In this document: one piece after another, positions 7,480 through 15,143 of the stretch
Layout of the letters: each line of letters begins with the position of its first letter
Numbering within the stretch: the first letter of the stretch is position 1
NCBI RefSeq assembly: GCF_042687825.1
Contig: NZ_JBHUQE010000029.1
Span: 1-29,331 of the forward strand
Direction: 5' to 3'
Origin: Sedimentitalea sp042687825
GTDB lineage: Bacteria; Pseudomonadota; Alphaproteobacteria; Rhodobacterales; Rhodobacteraceae
DNA: 29,331 nt
Position numbers and translations under genes: made by a program
The notes under the pieces: model-generated
What the model was told of the DNA's origin: nothing
The model's input: the letters and a program-made list of their open reading frames with translations, nothing else
Database searches by the model: none

Positions 7480-8169
7480 TCAGCCCGGCAGGCGCCCGAC
7501 AGCCCGGTCGCTGGCATCGGTGATCTCGTCCAGCGCGGCCTGCAGCTTGATGCGCAATGCCTCGATTTCCGTGTCATCCGCCTTGCGCGGCACGACCTCG
7601 GTCCATTCCCGGCACATCAGAACACCGCGGGTAAATGGCGCGGGCAGCGTCATCCGGTCCCAGGTGGGAAAGGTGATCTGGCGGCGGGCCGCATAGCTGA
7701 CGACAAAGATGCGCTTGCCTGTGACCCGCGCCCAGATCAGTGGCACGGTCGAGGCCACCCGTGACGGGCCGCGCGGCCCGTCCGTGGCGATGCCGATGGA
7801 ATTGCCTTCGCGGACCTTGCCCAGCACCAGGCGCGACAGCGCGACATGGCGCATGTGGCTGGACATGGCGATGGTGTCGAACCCGAACCGTGCCTGAACC
7901 TGCCCGGCCATGCGCCCGGCGCGCGCGGCCGATGTCAGAGAGCAGATTTTGCCGAGGCGCGTGTCGAACATGTAGGGCGCCATCATCAACCGCTGATGCC
8001 AAAGGGCGACGATGACAGGTTCACCGCCCGACAGGGACGCCTGCATTTCGTCAAACCCGGTACGGTCCCATTTCGAGGTGCGATAGGCAAAACGGATATA
8101 GGCGGCAAACATCCCTTCGACGGCGTTGTTGAACCACGCGCTGTCAGCAATTCGTTTCCGCAGACTCAC
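7480..8169 (-). CDS. DUF374 lysophospholipid-acyltransferase-like protein
   Basis: The 229-residue product starts at a GTG (8167-8169) with an AGAGGGAAA ribosome-binding site just upstream on the minus strand. It shows the DUF374 hallmarks: an ALWHQRLMMAPY block near residues 55-66 containing the conserved LWH, and an ATDGPRGPSRV block with the conserved DGPRGP. These relate it to the PlsC-like glycerolipid acyltransferase superfamily. Members of this group are thought to act on lipid or lipid A precursors at the inner membrane, but the exact reaction here is not established. It is convergent with the acetyltransferase gene, leaving 18 bases between stops. Confidence 0.85.
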   Translation of the reverse strand: MSLRKRIADSAWFNNAVEGMFAAYIRFAYRTSKWDRTGFDEMQASLSGGEPVIVALWHQRLMMAPYMFDTRLGKICSLTSAARAGRMAGQVQARFGFDTIAMSSHMRHVALSRLVLGKVREGNSIGIATDGPRGPSRVASTVPLIWARVTGKRIFVVSYAARRQITFPTWDRMTLPAPFTRGVLMCREWTEVVPRKADDTEIEALRIKLQAALDEITDASDRAVGRLPG

Positions 8170-8324
8170 CCCGGATTTCCCTCTCGTTTGGCCCGTCTTA
8201 CGTAACCCGGCGCGTGTGCGAAATGCCCTGCGTCATTTTTCCGGCCTTTTCTGTCGGGGGGCTGTCGACCTGCGACAGATGCCGGCGCCGCCATTGCCGG
8301 CCGCAACCGGACAGCAAATTCCTC

Positions 8325-8353
8325 TTGCCCCCCCGCCTGCGCTGGCTTAGGAA
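8325..8353 (+). promoter_or_regulatory. Candidate sigma-70-type promoter for tRNA-Trp/secE/nusG
   Basis: TTGCCC (8325-8330), a 17-base spacer and TAGGAA (8348-8353) end about 12 bases before the tRNA 5' end, which places a start site just ahead of the tRNA. Matches to consensus are moderate. Position supports it more than sequence does. Confidence 0.4.
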
Positions 8354-8365
8354 AAGCGCGGTCCT

Positions 8366-8441
8366 AGGGGTTTAGCTCAGTTGGTAGAGCATCGGTCTCC
8401 AAAACCGAGGGTCGTGGGTTCGAGTCCCTCAGCCCCTGCCA
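8366..8441 (+). tRNA. tRNA-Trp (anticodon CCA)
   Basis: The 76-base sequence folds as a full cloverleaf. The acceptor strands are AGGGGTT and AGCCCCT. The D-stem is GCTC with the TTAGCTCAGTTGGTAGAGC pattern. The anticodon stem TCGGT/ACCGA has the loop CTCCAAA (anticodon CCA at 8399-8401), and the T-arm carries GGGTTCGAGTCCC. The 3' CCA is encoded (8439-8441). A tRNA-Trp immediately ahead of secE is the usual arrangement in alphaproteobacteria and many other bacteria. Confidence 0.97.
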
Positions 8442-8547
8442 GGATCACCCTCCGCGAGATCGACGCCCGGGACGCCCGCGCGCGGTCTTGAATTCGGCGG
8501 GCTGCCCGGCTATGTCGCCCCTATCCGCAAGCAGAAAGAGCGTGCCC

Positions 8548-8745
8548 ATGGCCACCACCAACCCGATCCAGTTCATCCAGCAGGTCCGCGGCGAGATCTC
8601 AAAGGTCGTCTGGCCGACCCGGCGCGAGGTGCTTCTGACCACGGTCATGGTCTTTATCATGGCGGCGTTGACAGGCGCGTTCTTTGCGCTGGTCGATATC
8701 CTGATCCGTACCGGATTGCAGGGCGTGCTGGGCCTGTTCGGCTGA
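8548..8745 (+). CDS. secE: Preprotein translocase subunit SecE
   Basis: I chose MATTNPIQF at 8548, giving 65 residues. The longer frame from 8488 adds a tail not typical of the family. The cytoplasmic amphipathic helix carries the conserved core EISKVVWPTRREVLLTT, followed by one membrane helix (about residues 31-53). This is the short, single-helix form of SecE usual in alphaproteobacteria, in contrast to the three-helix E. coli protein. SecE clamps SecY in the SecYEG channel. The upstream GCAGAAAGAG is only a moderate ribosome-binding site. The location between tRNA-Trp and nusG confirms the assignment. Confidence 0.95.
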   Translation: MATTNPIQFIQQVRGEISKVVWPTRREVLLTTVMVFIMAALTGAFFALVDILIRTGLQGVLGLFG

Positions 8746-8961
8746 TCCCGGACCGGTCTCGGGGCCCGGCGGCAAAATCGGGCAATCCCCTTGAACAATT
8801 GGCATTTGGCGGTTAGGTGACGCGCATCCATGGACAAGGCGCGCGGCGATTCGAATTGCCCGGCGCGTTTGCCTCCGGGACGTGACGGGGCAACCGTTTG
8901 AAACTCTGATAGACTTCGACTGTGCAGAATGCAGTCGCGCAAGACAAGGGCGGCAAGGTTA

Positions 8962-9495
8962 ATGGCAAAACGGTGGTACTCGGTCAGTGTTCTCTCGAAC
9001 TTCGAGAAAAAGATCGCAGAACAGATCCGTACCTCGGTCGCCGAGCACGGCCTTGATGACGAGATCGACGAGGTGCTGGTGCCCACCGAAGAGGTGATCG
9101 AAGTGCGCCGCGGCAAGAAGGTGACCGCGGAACGCCGGTTCATGCCGGGCTATGTTCTGGTGCACATGGAGATGTCGGACCAGGGCTATCACCTGATCAA
9201 CTCGATCAACCGGGTCACCGGTTTTCTCGGCCCGCAGGGCCGTCCGATGCCGATGCGCGATGCCGAACTGAACGCCATTCTGAACCGGGTCCAGGAAGGC
9301 GAGGAAGCCCCGCGCACCCTGATCCACTATGAGATCGGCGAAAAGGTCAAGGTCAATGACGGCCCGTTCGAGGATTTCGACGGCATGATCGAAGAGGTCG
9401 ACGAGGACAACCAGCGCCTGAAGGTGTCGGTGTCGATCTTTGGCCGGGAAACCCCGGTGGAACTGGAATTCACCCAGGTCACAAAACAGGGCTGA
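8962..9495 (+). CDS. nusG: Transcription termination/antitermination protein NusG
   Basis: The product is 177 residues from MAKRWYSVSV, the usual N-terminus of alphaproteobacterial NusG. The frame's earlier ATG at 8929 adds 11 unsupported residues. The NGN domain (to about residue 105) includes RRGKKVTAERRFMPGYVLVHM and VTGFLG. The C-terminal KOW domain begins near YEIGEKVKVNDGPFEDFDG and ends in the typical PVELEFTQV. NusG binds RNA polymerase beta' at the clamp helices to suppress pausing, and links to Rho or ribosomal protein S10 through its KOW domain. A 216-base spacer separates it from secE, longer than usual and possibly holding its own promoter. The usual downstream partner rplK is displaced by a GGDEF gene. 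Confidence 0.97.
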   Translation: MAKRWYSVSVLSNFEKKIAEQIRTSVAEHGLDDEIDEVLVPTEEVIEVRRGKKVTAERRFMPGYVLVHMEMSDQGYHLINSINRVTGFLGPQGRPMPMRDAELNAILNRVQEGEEAPRTLIHYEIGEKVKVNDGPFEDFDGMIEEVDEDNQRLKVSVSIFGRETPVELEFTQVTKQG

Positions 9496-9835
9496 CCTGT
9501 TGCGAGGTCCTCCGCACTGGACACGGCCCTGATCTTTGAAACCGATTGAATGGGCTTACCCTGACGCGCTCCGTCTGCATGTTCTGCGATGCATGGCGGT
9601 ATGGCGCGGATTTCGCCGTGCAAGCCGGACGCCTGCCCGCGCCCCGAAAAGTTACTGAAAAACAACGCTGAATTTTGTGCTTTTGCGCAAGATTTTTGCC
9701 GATGTCGTGGGTATGCTCGCCAATCTGGGCAATATATTCGCAACCAATGGGGGCTATTCAGAACCGGAAAACGACTCCTTAAACGCGTGAATGGCGATTT
9801 TTGTTGACGATACTCCGCTCTGCAGGAACCCCGGG
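9496..9835. other. Spacer between nusG and the GGDEF gene (340 bp)
   Basis: I see no gene here. The right half is more AT-rich than the surroundings, with a TATATT at 9733-9738 and the palindrome TTGCGCAA at 9683-9690 followed by GATTTTT. The latter could be a weak intrinsic terminator for nusG. Neither is strong enough to call alone. Any promoter for the GGDEF gene must lie here. Confidence 0.5.
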
Positions 9836-10558
9836 ATGACCATCCGGAATGACACGGAAAAATGGGTGTTCGTCCTGTTCGTGTCGCTCGTGTCCGTCGC
9901 TGGGTCGCTGCTGATAACCCGGTTGATGAGCCCCGGTGGTCTGGACATTCGGTCCATCGTCCCGGCCGTCGCGGTGCCAATGATCGTTGCGCCCATGGTG
10001 TCGCTCTGGGTGGCCCGGATGATGCTGCGTATTCACCAATTGAACCGGCAACTGGAGTTTCTGCTGCGGCATGACCAGATGACCGGCCTGTTGTCCCGGG
10101 CGGCCTTTATCGAGCAGCTCGAAAATCAGGACATGTCGGGTCCCGGAACGGTCATGATGATCGACATCGACAGGTTCAAGGCGATCAACGACACGTTCGG
10201 GCATCAGACCGGTGATCGTGTCATTCGAACGGTCTCGCAGATCCTGCAGGAAAAATCGCAACCCGACGGCGCCGCGGCCCGTTTTGGCGGCGAAGAATTC
10301 GTCACCTATTTTCCGGGCGCGTGTGTTCAGCATGCCGAATTGCGGGCCGAGGCCATTCGAGCGGCGGTTGAAAGTCAAACGATACAGGTGGATGGCAGGG
10401 AACTGAGTTGCACCTTGTCGATCGGCGTGGATACGTTCGATGGAACGCGGCCGCTGGACCAGGTTCTGCGGGCAGCCGACGAAGCCCTGTATGAGGCCAA
10501 GAATACCGGGCGAAACCGGGTTGTCCGACATGACGAACGGGCGACGGAAACGGGTTGA
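9836..10558 (+). CDS. Membrane-anchored GGDEF diguanylate cyclase
   Basis: The ATG at 9836 is preceded by AGGAA (9824-9828) at 7 bases and gives 240 residues. An in-frame ATG at 9791 has no such site. Two membrane helices lie at about residues 10-30 and 40-62, with almost no periplasmic domain between them. The GGDEF domain follows: the metal-binding MIDIDRFKAINDTFGH begins at Met108 (Asp110), the catalytic signature is GGEEF at 151-155, and the late ADEALYEAKNTGRNRV block is present. The active-site loop is intact, so it should make c-di-GMP from GTP. The position where the inhibitory RxxD I-site normally sits reads QPDG, so product feedback inhibition is probably missing. It lies between nusG and rplK, an unusual place for a signalling gene. 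Confidence 0.9.
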   Translation: MTIRNDTEKWVFVLFVSLVSVAGSLLITRLMSPGGLDIRSIVPAVAVPMIVAPMVSLWVARMMLRIHQLNRQLEFLLRHDQMTGLLSRAAFIEQLENQDMSGPGTVMMIDIDRFKAINDTFGHQTGDRVIRTVSQILQEKSQPDGAAARFGGEEFVTYFPGACVQHAELRAEAIRAAVESQTIQVDGRELSCTLSIGVDTFDGTRPLDQVLRAADEALYEAKNTGRNRVVRHDERATETG

Positions 10559-10999
10559 TAAGGTCGGACCGCGGCCGGAACCCGCTAGCGCGAAAAGGTT
10601 TTCAGTGGCATCCGACCTGGAACCGGGCGGCTCTGTTCGCCATCAGAGACCATGTCGGGGCAGCAAGTTTCTTGGAAACGGGGCCGGGTTCTGACTGCTG
10701 CTGCTGCTGCTGCGGGTCGGAACCGGTAACAGTTGCCGCCGACGCCGGCAGGCCTGTCGCGGATCGGGATCATCGGCCGCATCAGCCCCGGGCAGAGCCG
10801 TGGGCCGCAAAACCGTCATTGCCGTTTGCGGCAGCGCCCCGGGGCCTCTTGCAAAACCGCCCTGTGATCTGTAACCGGGGCCGGTCGCTGTCGCAGCGAC
10901 TCGGAACGTGGGAGGCGGCGCGCACGCGAGCGGGCACCGGACCACGGGCAAACCTGCCACGGGAACGCGTTCCTGTGGTGCTGAAAAAGGAGAAGGCCA
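10559..10999. other. 441-bp spacer / leader ahead of rplK
   Basis: No convincing gene. It contains six CTG triplets in a row (10695-10712), a short TGCCG/CGGCA hairpin and the palindrome GCCCCGGGGC around 10830-10845, and a 6-bp stem with loop GTCGC (10884-10900). Because the GGDEF gene breaks the usual nusG-rplK link, the rplKA promoter is expected here. TTGCAA (10849-10854), a 17-base gap and TAACCG (10872-10877) is the best I find, but it is weak. In other bacteria ribosomal protein L1 represses rplK-rplA through a site in this leader. I could not recognise that site with confidence. Confidence 0.45.
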
Positions 11000-11425
11000 A
11001 TGGCCAAGAAACTCGTCGGCTCGATGAAGCTGCAAGTGCCTGCCGGGCAGGCAAACCCGAGCCCGCCGGTGGGTCCGGCGCTGGGTCAGCGCGGCATCAA
11101 CATCATGGAATTCTGCAAGGCGTTCAACGCCAAGACCGCAGACATGGAGCCGGGCGCGCCGTGCCCGACCGTGATCACCTATTATCAGGACAAGTCCTTT
11201 ACCATGGACATCAAGACGCCGCCGGCGTCCTACTACCTGAAAAAGGCGGCCAAGCTGAAATCCGGCGCCAAGACGCCGTCGCGCGAGACCGTCGGCACGG
11301 TGACCGTGGCGCAGGTCAAGGAAATCGCCGAAGCCAAGATGAAAGATCTGAACGCCAACGACATCGAAGGCGCCATGCAGATCATCCTGGGCTCGGCCCG
11401 CTCCATGGGCATTGAGGTGAAATAA
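11000..11425 (+). CDS. rplK: 50S ribosomal protein L11
   Basis: The 141-residue protein matches L11 throughout: the N-terminal KLQVPAGQANPSPPVGPALGQRGINIMEFCKAFN block and the RNA-binding C-terminal domain ending SARSMGIEVK. L11 binds the 23S rRNA GTPase-associated centre and is needed for factor-dependent GTP hydrolysis and RelA signalling. The proline-rich hinge (PSPPVGPALG) targeted by thiopeptides is normal. AAAAAGGAGAAGG (10984-10996) is a very strong ribosome-binding site. The rplA start follows the stop after one base, so the two are translationally coupled. Confidence 0.98.
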   Translation: MAKKLVGSMKLQVPAGQANPSPPVGPALGQRGINIMEFCKAFNAKTADMEPGAPCPTVITYYQDKSFTMDIKTPPASYYLKKAAKLKSGAKTPSRETVGTVTVAQVKEIAEAKMKDLNANDIEGAMQIILGSARSMGIEVK

Positions 11426-11426
11426 G

Positions 11427-12128
11427 ATGGCAAAGCTTGGAAAACGTACCCGTGCCGCCCGCGAAGCCTTTGCCGGCAAGGACAACCTGTCGGTCGAGGA
11501 GGCCGTTGCCCTGGTCAAGGGCAATGCCAACGCGAAATTTGACGAAACCATCGAACTGGCGGTGAACCTGGGCGTCGACCCGCGCCACGCCGATCAGATG
11601 GTGCGCGGCGTTGTCGGCCTGCCCAACGGCACCGGCAAGACCGTCCGCGTCGCCGTGTTCGCCCGTGGCCCCAAGGCCGAGGAAGCCCAGGCCGCCGGTG
11701 CCGACATTGTGGGCGCCGAGGACCTGATGGAAACCGTGCAGAGCGGCAAGATCGAATTCGATCGCTGCATCGCCACCCCGGACATGATGCCGATCGTCGG
11801 TCGTCTGGGCAAGGTTCTGGGCCCGCGCAACCTGATGCCGAACCCCAAGGTCGGCACCGTCACCATGGATGTCGCCGCCGCCGTGACCGCCGCCAAGGGT
11901 GGCGAAGTCCAGTTCAAGGTCGAAAAGGCCGGTGTCGTGCACGCCGGTGTCGGCAAGGCCTCGTTTGACGAAGCCAAGCTGGTCGAGAACGTCCGTGCCT
12001 TTGTCGGTGCGGTGGCAAAGGCCAAGCCGGCCGGCGCCAAGGGCACGTATATGAAAAAGATCGCGATCAGCTCGACCATGGGTCCGGGCGTCAGCATCGA
12101 CGTCGCGGACGCCGCTCCGGCGCAATAA
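11427..12128 (+). CDS. rplA: 50S ribosomal protein L1
   Basis: The product has 233 residues, the normal L1 length. It contains the signature region IATPDMMPIVGRLGKVLGPRNLMPNPKVGTV across residues 110-140 and the C-terminal KKIAISSTMGPGVSIDV. L1 binds 23S rRNA at the mobile L1 stalk and aids release of deacylated tRNA from the E site. In many bacteria it also represses its own operon. The gene is separated from rplK by a single base, and its ribosome-binding site (GAGGTGA) lies in the end of rplK. A strong terminator follows, so rplKA forms a self-contained unit here, not continuous with rplJL. Confidence 0.98.
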   Translation: MAKLGKRTRAAREAFAGKDNLSVEEAVALVKGNANAKFDETIELAVNLGVDPRHADQMVRGVVGLPNGTGKTVRVAVFARGPKAEEAQAAGADIVGAEDLMETVQSGKIEFDRCIATPDMMPIVGRLGKVLGPRNLMPNPKVGTVTMDVAAAVTAAKGGEVQFKVEKAGVVHAGVGKASFDEAKLVENVRAFVGAVAKAKPAGAKGTYMKKIAISSTMGPGVSIDVADAAPAQ

Positions 12129-12151
12129 GCCGGATCGCGCGGCGGTATCAG

Positions 12152-12179
12152 GGGCGGGCCCGCGGGGCTCGCCCTTTTT
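12152..12179 (+). terminator. Rho-independent terminator of rplKA
   Basis: A 9-bp stem with one G-T pair (12152-12160 with 12166-12174), loop CGCGG, is followed directly by TTTTT (12175-12179). It lies 24 bases after the rplA stop and just before the end of the antisense hydrolase gene. Confidence 0.9.
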
Positions 12180-12186
12180 CGTGCGA

Positions 12187-13683
12187 TCAGATCAGGCCCC
12201 ACAGATCGGCGGTGTCATACCAGTCAGAGGCAGCCAGTTCCGCCGCCAGTCCGGCGCGCCCGGTCACGATGGTGACGGTTTCGATGCTGTAGGCAGTGAT
12301 TCCCAGCGCCGCCAGGTCGGATTTCAGCGGGCCGGGGCGGTCAAAACCGGCCGCGCCATCGGCGTCCAGCACCAGAATCAGCCGATCCCGCCCGGCAGCA
12401 CCGGCAAACAGGTTCTGCCCGGCGTCCGCGCCGCCCAGAAAGACATCGTCAAAGAACACGAAGGTGTCGTCATCGCGATTGCCCCGCAACGTGTCGTCGC
12501 CGGGCCCGTCGATCAGGATGTCGTTCCCGCGCCCGCCGATCACCAGATCGTCGCCCGGCCCGCCGGCCAGCGTGTCGCGGCCCGGTCCGCCCTGCAGCCT
12601 GTCCTGGCCCTGGCCACCGCTGCCCAGATCCTCGCCATTGCCCAGGCGGACGATGTCGTCGCCACTGCCTGCAAACACCAGGTCGTCGCCACCCGAGGAC
12701 CAGATCGTGTCGGCACCGCCATAGGCCAGAACCGTGTCATCCGCCGTGCCCAGTTGCCGGCTGTCCGCCCCGGCGCCCAGCGTCACGTGGCTGCCATCGC
12801 GGGCCAGCCAGCCGCCCAGCACCGCATGGGTTGCCGCCGATGGATGGATCGAATCCCAGAACCCGACCTGCGACGGGTCATAGGCCGCCAGTGCGGCCGG
12901 CGCGCCGCCGCGCAGAGTCAGGTCATGCGGTGCGAGGATGCCGAATTGCGAGGCATCGTCGACAAAGGCCTGGGTGATGCGGCCGAGGTCGAAAAAGGCG
13001 ACGTCCCGGCCTAAACTGTCCAGCAGGTCGACGCCGCTTTTCAGCAGCCCGTTATGCTGGTCAATCAGGTCGTCCACGCGGGACACGATCGAAGCACTCT
13101 GGCTGGCAATAGACGGCAGAAAACCTGCCGACGGCAGCCCGCTGACGATCACCTGATCCACGCCCATGGACGTCAGGTCCCACGCCGCGTCCAGCGTGGC
13201 CTGAACGGAAGACAACAGCGCGCCCGCCAATTTGCCGATCTCGCCCAGGGGATCGCTCGGGTCGATATCGCCATAATCATTGCCGCCGATCAGTACAAAG
13301 GCGGTGACCTGGCCGACATTCCGGCCGGCGGTATCGGCGGCAAACCGGTCGATCTGGGCACCGAGATTGCGGTCAAACAGCAGTCGGGGGTCATCGATGT
13401 CCACCAGCAATTGGTCGGAGTAGCCGTTTTCCAGAACATAGTCGCGCAGCGTTTCGTGGCCCGCCGCATGGGCGCCACCGACGGCATAGTTCAGAGAAGG
13501 TGCCAGCCCCAGCAGCGGCGCCAGGTGTTCCGCAAAGACCGGCCCGTCGCTGGCCCGTCCGTTTTCGCCGAGCCGCGCAAAGCGCAATTCGTCCTGCACC
13601 AGACCCTCGGTGACGCGAAATATATTGCCAGGGTCCGAGATACTATCGCCGAAAAAGGCGAATTGCCGTGTGCCGCTCAACAT
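12187..13683 (-). CDS. SGNH/GDSL hydrolase with RTX calcium-binding repeats, probable type I secreted esterase
   Basis: I start at the ATG at 13681-13683, which has AGAGGG seven bases upstream on the minus strand. The 54 residues of frame beyond it look unrelated. The 498-residue protein has an SGNH hydrolase domain: block I FFGDSISDPGN (Ser14), block II NYAVGG (Gly70), block III IGGND (Asn135) and block V FWDSIHP (Asp277, His280). All catalytic and oxyanion-hole residues are present. From about residue 322 to 410 there are ten consecutive nine-residue RTX repeats of the type GGxGxDxLx, which bind calcium. A C-terminal region of about 90 residues follows. No N-terminal signal peptide is present, so C-terminal type I secretion is expected. 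It is likely an extracellular esterase or lipase of unknown substrate. No T1SS genes are nearby. It lies antisense between rplA and rplJ. Confidence 0.88.
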   Translation of the reverse strand: MLSGTRQFAFFGDSISDPGNIFRVTEGLVQDELRFARLGENGRASDGPVFAEHLAPLLGLAPSLNYAVGGAHAAGHETLRDYVLENGYSDQLLVDIDDPRLLFDRNLGAQIDRFAADTAGRNVGQVTAFVLIGGNDYGDIDPSDPLGEIGKLAGALLSSVQATLDAAWDLTSMGVDQVIVSGLPSAGFLPSIASQSASIVSRVDDLIDQHNGLLKSGVDLLDSLGRDVAFFDLGRITQAFVDDASQFGILAPHDLTLRGGAPAALAAYDPSQVGFWDSIHPSAATHAVLGGWLARDGSHVTLGAGADSRQLGTADDTVLAYGGADTIWSSGGDDLVFAGSGDDIVRLGNGEDLGSGGQGQDRLQGGPGRDTLAGGPGDDLVIGGRGNDILIDGPGDDTLRGNRDDDTFVFFDDVFLGGADAGQNLFAGAAGRDRLILVLDADGAAGFDRPGPLKSDLAALGITAYSIETVTIVTGRAGLAAELAASDWYDTADLWGLI

Positions 13684-14106
13684 CAACCGGCCCTCTGAAA
13701 AATCTCTCTGGCATTGATCTAAGGACAGGGCAGGGGCCTGTGGCAAGCCGCAAGACGGTTCCGTGCAAGGATAAAAATGCCGATGATCGGAAAACATTGC
13801 AAAAAAACCTACCAAAAACGTCGGAACCGGCGCGCAGGGGTTCACATTTCGCCGTAAACGTCCTAAGTCGCACTGTCTGGGCGTCCTCGTGATTCGAGGG
13901 CGCCCTGACGTTCGTCCGAGACGGTGGGTGGTCAGGCTTCGGCGCGGCCATAATTCCTGCCCGAGACGGGAAATGACAAAGTTTCTTCGGATCGCCCGCG
14001 CGGCGCTCTGGGGCGATGCGCAGGACCCGTAAGGACCCGATTGTCGGGGCTTTCGTCCCGGCAGAAACGAGCCGGAGGGTCACCCCTCCCCTACTGGAGT
14101 GAAACT
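13684..14106. other. Divergent spacer between the SGNH-RTX gene and rplJ
   Basis: This 423-bp region has no gene and must hold promoters in both directions. An 11-bp stem-loop with one G-T pair and loop TGATT occurs at 13879-13905, and the structured rplJ leader at 14045-14099 is listed separately. AT-rich stretches occur near 13765-13815. I did not find a -35/-10 pair good enough to call. Confidence 0.5.
14045..14099 (+). promoter_or_regulatory. rplJ leader with mutually exclusive stem-loops (candidate L10 leader)
   Basis: Four short helices overlap in a chain: A, 14045-14048 with 14057-14060; B, 14058-14062 with 14071-14075 (loop AGAAACGA); C, 14074-14079 with 14084-14089; D, 14086-14089 with the Shine-Dalgarno GGAG 14096-14099. 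A excludes B, B excludes C, and C excludes D. In many bacteria L10, with L7/L12, binds the rplJ leader and represses translation. The position and folding fit such an element. I have not matched it to the known kink-turn consensus. Confidence 0.45.
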
Positions 14107-14622
14107 GTGGATAGAGCCCAGAAAGAGAAAGTGGTCGAGGAACTCGGCCAGATCTTCGAAAGCTCTGGCGTCGTTGTGGTAGCCCACTACGTCGGACTGA
14201 CAGTTGCCGAGATGCAGGACCTGCGCGCGCGTGCACGCGAAGCGGGTGGGTCTGTGCGTGTTGCCAAGAACAGGCTCGCCAAGATCGCCCTCGAGGGAAA
14301 GCCGTGTGAATCGATCACATCGCTTTTGACGGGCATGACCGTTCTGACCTATTCCGAGGACCCCGTGGCGGCAGCCAAGGTGGCCGAGGACTTTGCCAAG
14401 GAGAACAAGAAGTTCGAAATCCTTGGCGGGGCAATGGGCGAGAACGCGTTGGACCGGGCCGGTGTTCAGGCCGTGTCGAAAATGCCGTCGCGCGAAGAGC
14501 TCATCTCTTCGATCGCCGGCTGCATCGGCGCACCTGCTGCGAACATCGCCGGGGCCATTGGCGCACCTGCAAGCAACATCGCGTCCATCTTGTCCACCAT
14601 CGAGGACAAGGCGGCCGCCTGA
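14107..14622 (+). CDS. rplJ: 50S ribosomal protein L10
   Basis: The start is a GTG at 14107 with GGAG seven bases upstream, giving 171 residues beginning (M)DRAQKEKVVEEL. The upstream frame from 14041 runs through the structured leader and was rejected. The protein has the L10 N-terminal domain (VVVAHYVGLTVAEMQDLRARARE followed by VAKNRLAKIAL) that binds 23S rRNA beside L11. Its C-terminal helix carries repeated APAANIAGAIGAPASNIAS-type segments that anchor L7/L12 dimers. L10 is the base of the ribosomal stalk. The non-ATG start, together with the folded leader, would help keep translation under feedback. rplL follows after 75 bases. Confidence 0.97.
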   Translation: MDRAQKEKVVEELGQIFESSGVVVVAHYVGLTVAEMQDLRARAREAGGSVRVAKNRLAKIALEGKPCESITSLLTGMTVLTYSEDPVAAAKVAEDFAKENKKFEILGGAMGENALDRAGVQAVSKMPSREELISSIAGCIGAPAANIAGAIGAPASNIASILSTIEDKAAA

Positions 14623-14697
14623 GCAACGTAAGTCCGGCACGTGGATGAACACGCGTCGTTGGAACACACGAACTGTAAAACGGAAAGAGCTGATAAA

Positions 14698-15072
14698 ATG
14701 GCTGATCTGAAGAAACTGGCAGAAGAGATCGTTGGTCTGACCCTGCTTGAAGCACAAGAACTGAAAACCATCCTCAAGGACGAATACGGCATCGAGCCCG
14801 CCGCTGGCGGCGCGGTCATGATGGCCGGTCCTGCTGACGCCGGTGGCGCAGCCGAGGAAGAAAAAACCGAATTCGACGTCGTTCTGAAGAACGCCGGCGC
14901 TTCGAAAATCAACGTGATCAAGGAAGTTCGCGGCATCACCGGTCTGGGTCTGAAAGAAGCCAAGGACCTGGTGGAAGCCGGCGGCAAGATCAAGGAAGGC
15001 GTGTCCAAGGACGAAGCCGAAGAGATCAAGGGCAAGCTGGAAGCAGCGGGCGCAGAGGTCGAACTGGCATAA
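14698..15072 (+). CDS. rplL: 50S ribosomal protein L7/L12
   Basis: MADLKKLAEEIVGL at 14698 is the normal start (124 residues), with GGAAAGAG (14682-14689) upstream. The longer frame from 14641 adds 19 residues that do not belong. The N-terminal dimerisation domain is followed by an alanine/glycine hinge around residues 36-52 and the conserved C-terminal domain EKTEFDVVL, KINVIKEVRGITGLGLKEAKDLVE, with the factor-binding helix. The acidic multi-copy L7/L12 dimers recruit EF-Tu, EF-G and other GTPases to the ribosome. In many bacteria it is made in several-fold excess over L10, and the strong spacer hairpins after it fit differential expression against rpoBC. Confidence 0.98.
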   Translation: MADLKKLAEEIVGLTLLEAQELKTILKDEYGIEPAAGGAVMMAGPADAGGAAEEEKTEFDVVLKNAGASKINVIKEVRGITGLGLKEAKDLVEAGGKIKEGVSKDEAEEIKGKLEAAGAEVELA

Positions 15073-15105
15073 GCCGTTCGGTGGGGAGACCCGCCAACTG
15101 AATGT

Positions 15106-15135
15106 GGCTGGGCCCGGAGCAATCCGGGTCCAGCC
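15106..15135 (+). promoter_or_regulatory. First rplL-rpoB spacer hairpin (attenuator or processing site)
   Basis: A 13-bp stem with one G-T pair (15106-15118 with 15123-15135) is closed by the GNRA tetraloop GCAA. No T-run follows. In E. coli this spacer contains a partial terminator and an RNase III site that lower rpoBC relative to rplL. This hairpin occupies the equivalent place. Confidence 0.6.
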
Positions 15136-15143
15136 GAACCTGT

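Noticed and set aside
9683..9697. Intrinsic terminator after nusG (TTGCGCAA then GATTTTT)
   Set aside because: The stem is only a few base pairs and lies almost 190 bases after the stop; too weak to call.
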